A stretch of 64,000 nt of DNA, taken from Dinoroseobacter shibae DFL 12 = DSM 16493 (lineage in GTDB: Bacteria; Pseudomonadota; Alphaproteobacteria; Rhodobacterales; Rhodobacteraceae). Every line of letters begins with the position of its first letter. Positions within the stretch are counted from its first letter, which is position 1. The stretch spans positions 1-64,000 of the forward strand of contig NC_009959.1 in NCBI RefSeq assembly GCF_000018145.1, given 5' to 3'. The notes beneath the pieces are model-generated. The model saw only the letters and a program-made list of their open reading frames with translations. It made no database searches and was not told where the DNA came from. Below are positions 63,125 through 64,000 of the stretch, in pieces. Position numbers and translations under genes: made by a program.

Positions 63125-63772
63125 ATGTCCATGACATATCGTGCTTTGATCATTGCGCTCGCCCTGACCGCCGCCACGCCTGGTCTTGCCCAGCAGATCC
63201 CGTTCGACGGCTCCTGGCGGGAGCAGGGGTTTCTCAGGCTCTTCACAAACGATTTCGTGCAGAAGGGTGGCTCGCTCGACGTGATTTCCGATGGCACCGT
63301 GTCGCTGTTGTGGCGGGCCGTGCCGGAGGGGGCGCGGGATGCGGGCAAGGCGGCCTGGCAATGGGCGGTCTCCGAAGGGGTCGGGCCCACGGACCTGGCG
63401 CGCAAGGGGGGCGATGACCGCAACCTCGCGCTTTATTTCGTGTTCACGGATCCGCAGACCGCCGCCACGGTGGATGTGAATTCGGCGCGCAAGCTGTTGC
63501 AGGCCGATGGCACGCGCGCGCTTGTCTATGTCTGGGGCGGGGATGCGACCGCGGGCACGGTGCTGCCGAGCCCCTATCATCCGGGGCTGGTGACCGTGAT
63601 CAAGCGCGGGCCCGGGACCGGGCAGTTTTCCGAGAGCGTTGATCTGCGCGCGGATTACCGGCGGGCCTTCGGGGCGGAGGCGCCGGTGCTGGTGGGTCTG
63701 GGCGTGTCGGCCGACAGCGACGATACCGACGGGCGGATCGCCGCGCGGGTCAGTGGGCTGCGGCTCGACTGA
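63125..63772 (+). CDS. DUF3047 family secreted protein
   Basis: 215-aa protein with a signal peptide (about 1-23, GLA|QQ). Single DUF3047 beta-sandwich: GSWREQGFLRLFTNDF, VSLLWRAVP, DDRNLALYFVFTD, YVWGGDATAG, DLRADYRRAFG, VGLGVSADSDDTDG. Function unknown. Start ATG 63125 or 63131; neither has a clear ribosome site. Follows the initiator in the same direction after 51 bp. Confidence 0.78.
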   Translation: MSMTYRALIIALALTAATPGLAQQIPFDGSWREQGFLRLFTNDFVQKGGSLDVISDGTVSLLWRAVPEGARDAGKAAWQWAVSEGVGPTDLARKGGDDRNLALYFVFTDPQTAATVDVNSARKLLQADGTRALVYVWGGDATAGTVLPSPYHPGLVTVIKRGPGTGQFSESVDLRADYRRAFGAEAPVLVGLGVSADSDDTDGRIAARVSGLRLD

Positions 63773-63811
63773 GCGCTGGCAGGGCAGGGCGGGCGCGCTA
63801 ACTCGCATCCC

Positions 63812-64000
63812 ATGACGAAATATATCCATGAACCGCGCGGGCTGGCCGTGCCGAATTCGCGCGCCGGGCGCATGGCCCGTCTGGGCGGCATGGCCGCGGG
63901 CGTGGCCGGAAACATGGCCTTCGAGGGGGGCAGGCAGCTTCTGTCCGGGCAGCGGCCGCGGATGGAGGATCTGCTGCTGACGCCGGGGAATGCCGCGCGG
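63812..64000 (+). CDS. ABC1/AarF/UbiB-family kinase-like protein (5' end only)
   Basis: First 63 codons, cut by the window edge. The N-terminus EPRGLAVPNSRAGRMARLGG, then GNMAFEGGRQLLSGQRPRMEDLLLTPGNAAR (in pieces), is that of ABC1 atypical kinases, with the A-rich KxGQ region expected beyond the edge. Members act in ubiquinone biosynthesis or lipid homeostasis. Confidence 0.7.
   Translation, partial: MTKYIHEPRGLAVPNSRAGRMARLGGMAAGVAGNMAFEGGRQLLSGQRPRMEDLLLTPGNAAR

Overview
The window looks like part of a low-copy extrachromosomal replicon (plasmid or chromid) of a Rhodobacterales/Roseobacter-group alphaproteobacterium. The evidence is the high GC content, the many TRAP, TTT and NitT/TauT-type solute transporters, an OpgGH glucan locus, a PQQ-linked relay module, a light-dependent protochlorophyllide reductase of the kind reported from aerobic anoxygenic phototrophs, and a complete parAB plus Rep_3-type initiator module at the right end (58.7-63.1 kb). 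No tRNA, rRNA, insertion sequence, CRISPR array or prophage is visible.

Layout. 0-1.8 kb: SoxYZ-like carrier and zinc metallohydrolase of a quinoprotein (PQQ) relay. 1.9-7.7 kb: an AcoR-like regulator without a GAFTGA loop, a flavin monooxygenase with an NTF2-like N-terminus, an acetoin reductase-like SDR and a zinc 2,3-butanediol dehydrogenase-like enzyme, probably one ketone/acetoin/diol locus. 7.7-9.7 kb: LPOR, with a PpsR/CrtJ-type box (TGT-N12-ACA) upstream, and a MipA/OmpV protein. 9.7-14.1 kb: a THI5/SsuA-like ABC importer with a double-length permease, translationally coupled to a glycosyltransferase. 14.2-21.3 kb: envelope genes (flippase-like membrane protein, sulfatase-fold transferase, CDP-alcohol phosphatidyltransferase, cytochrome b561, OpgH, OpgG). 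21.4-24.0 kb: AraC regulator, secreted alpha/beta hydrolase and SnoaL-like protein.

24.1-31.3 kb is a stress island: AI-2E-family transporter, flavin reductase, amidohydrolase, and small envelope/stress proteins (Holin-X, DUF883-like, PLDc_N, MscS, CsbD). Seven of its transcription units are preceded by a perfect GGAAC-N16/17-CGTT element, the promoter signature of the alphaproteobacterial general stress sigma factor EcfG.

31.5-54.5 kb is a catabolic and transport region: GntR regulator with a NitT/TauT ABC system and a beta-propeller protein; TRAP transporter 1; gamma-glutamyltransferase with TctCBA and a divergent LysR; TetR divergent from a molybdenum hydroxylase (medium/small/large), TRAP transporter 2 and a class IV aminotransferase. 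54.6-58.0 kb holds a DUF900-type hydrolase, a phospholipase A2-like protein and a membrane-anchored glycerophosphodiesterase. 58.0-63.1 kb is the maintenance block: VapBC-type toxin-antitoxin, a parS-like palindrome with satellite half-sites, ParB, ParA, an origin with iteron-like repeats, and the initiator. A DUF3047 protein and the start of an ABC1/UbiB-family kinase close the window.
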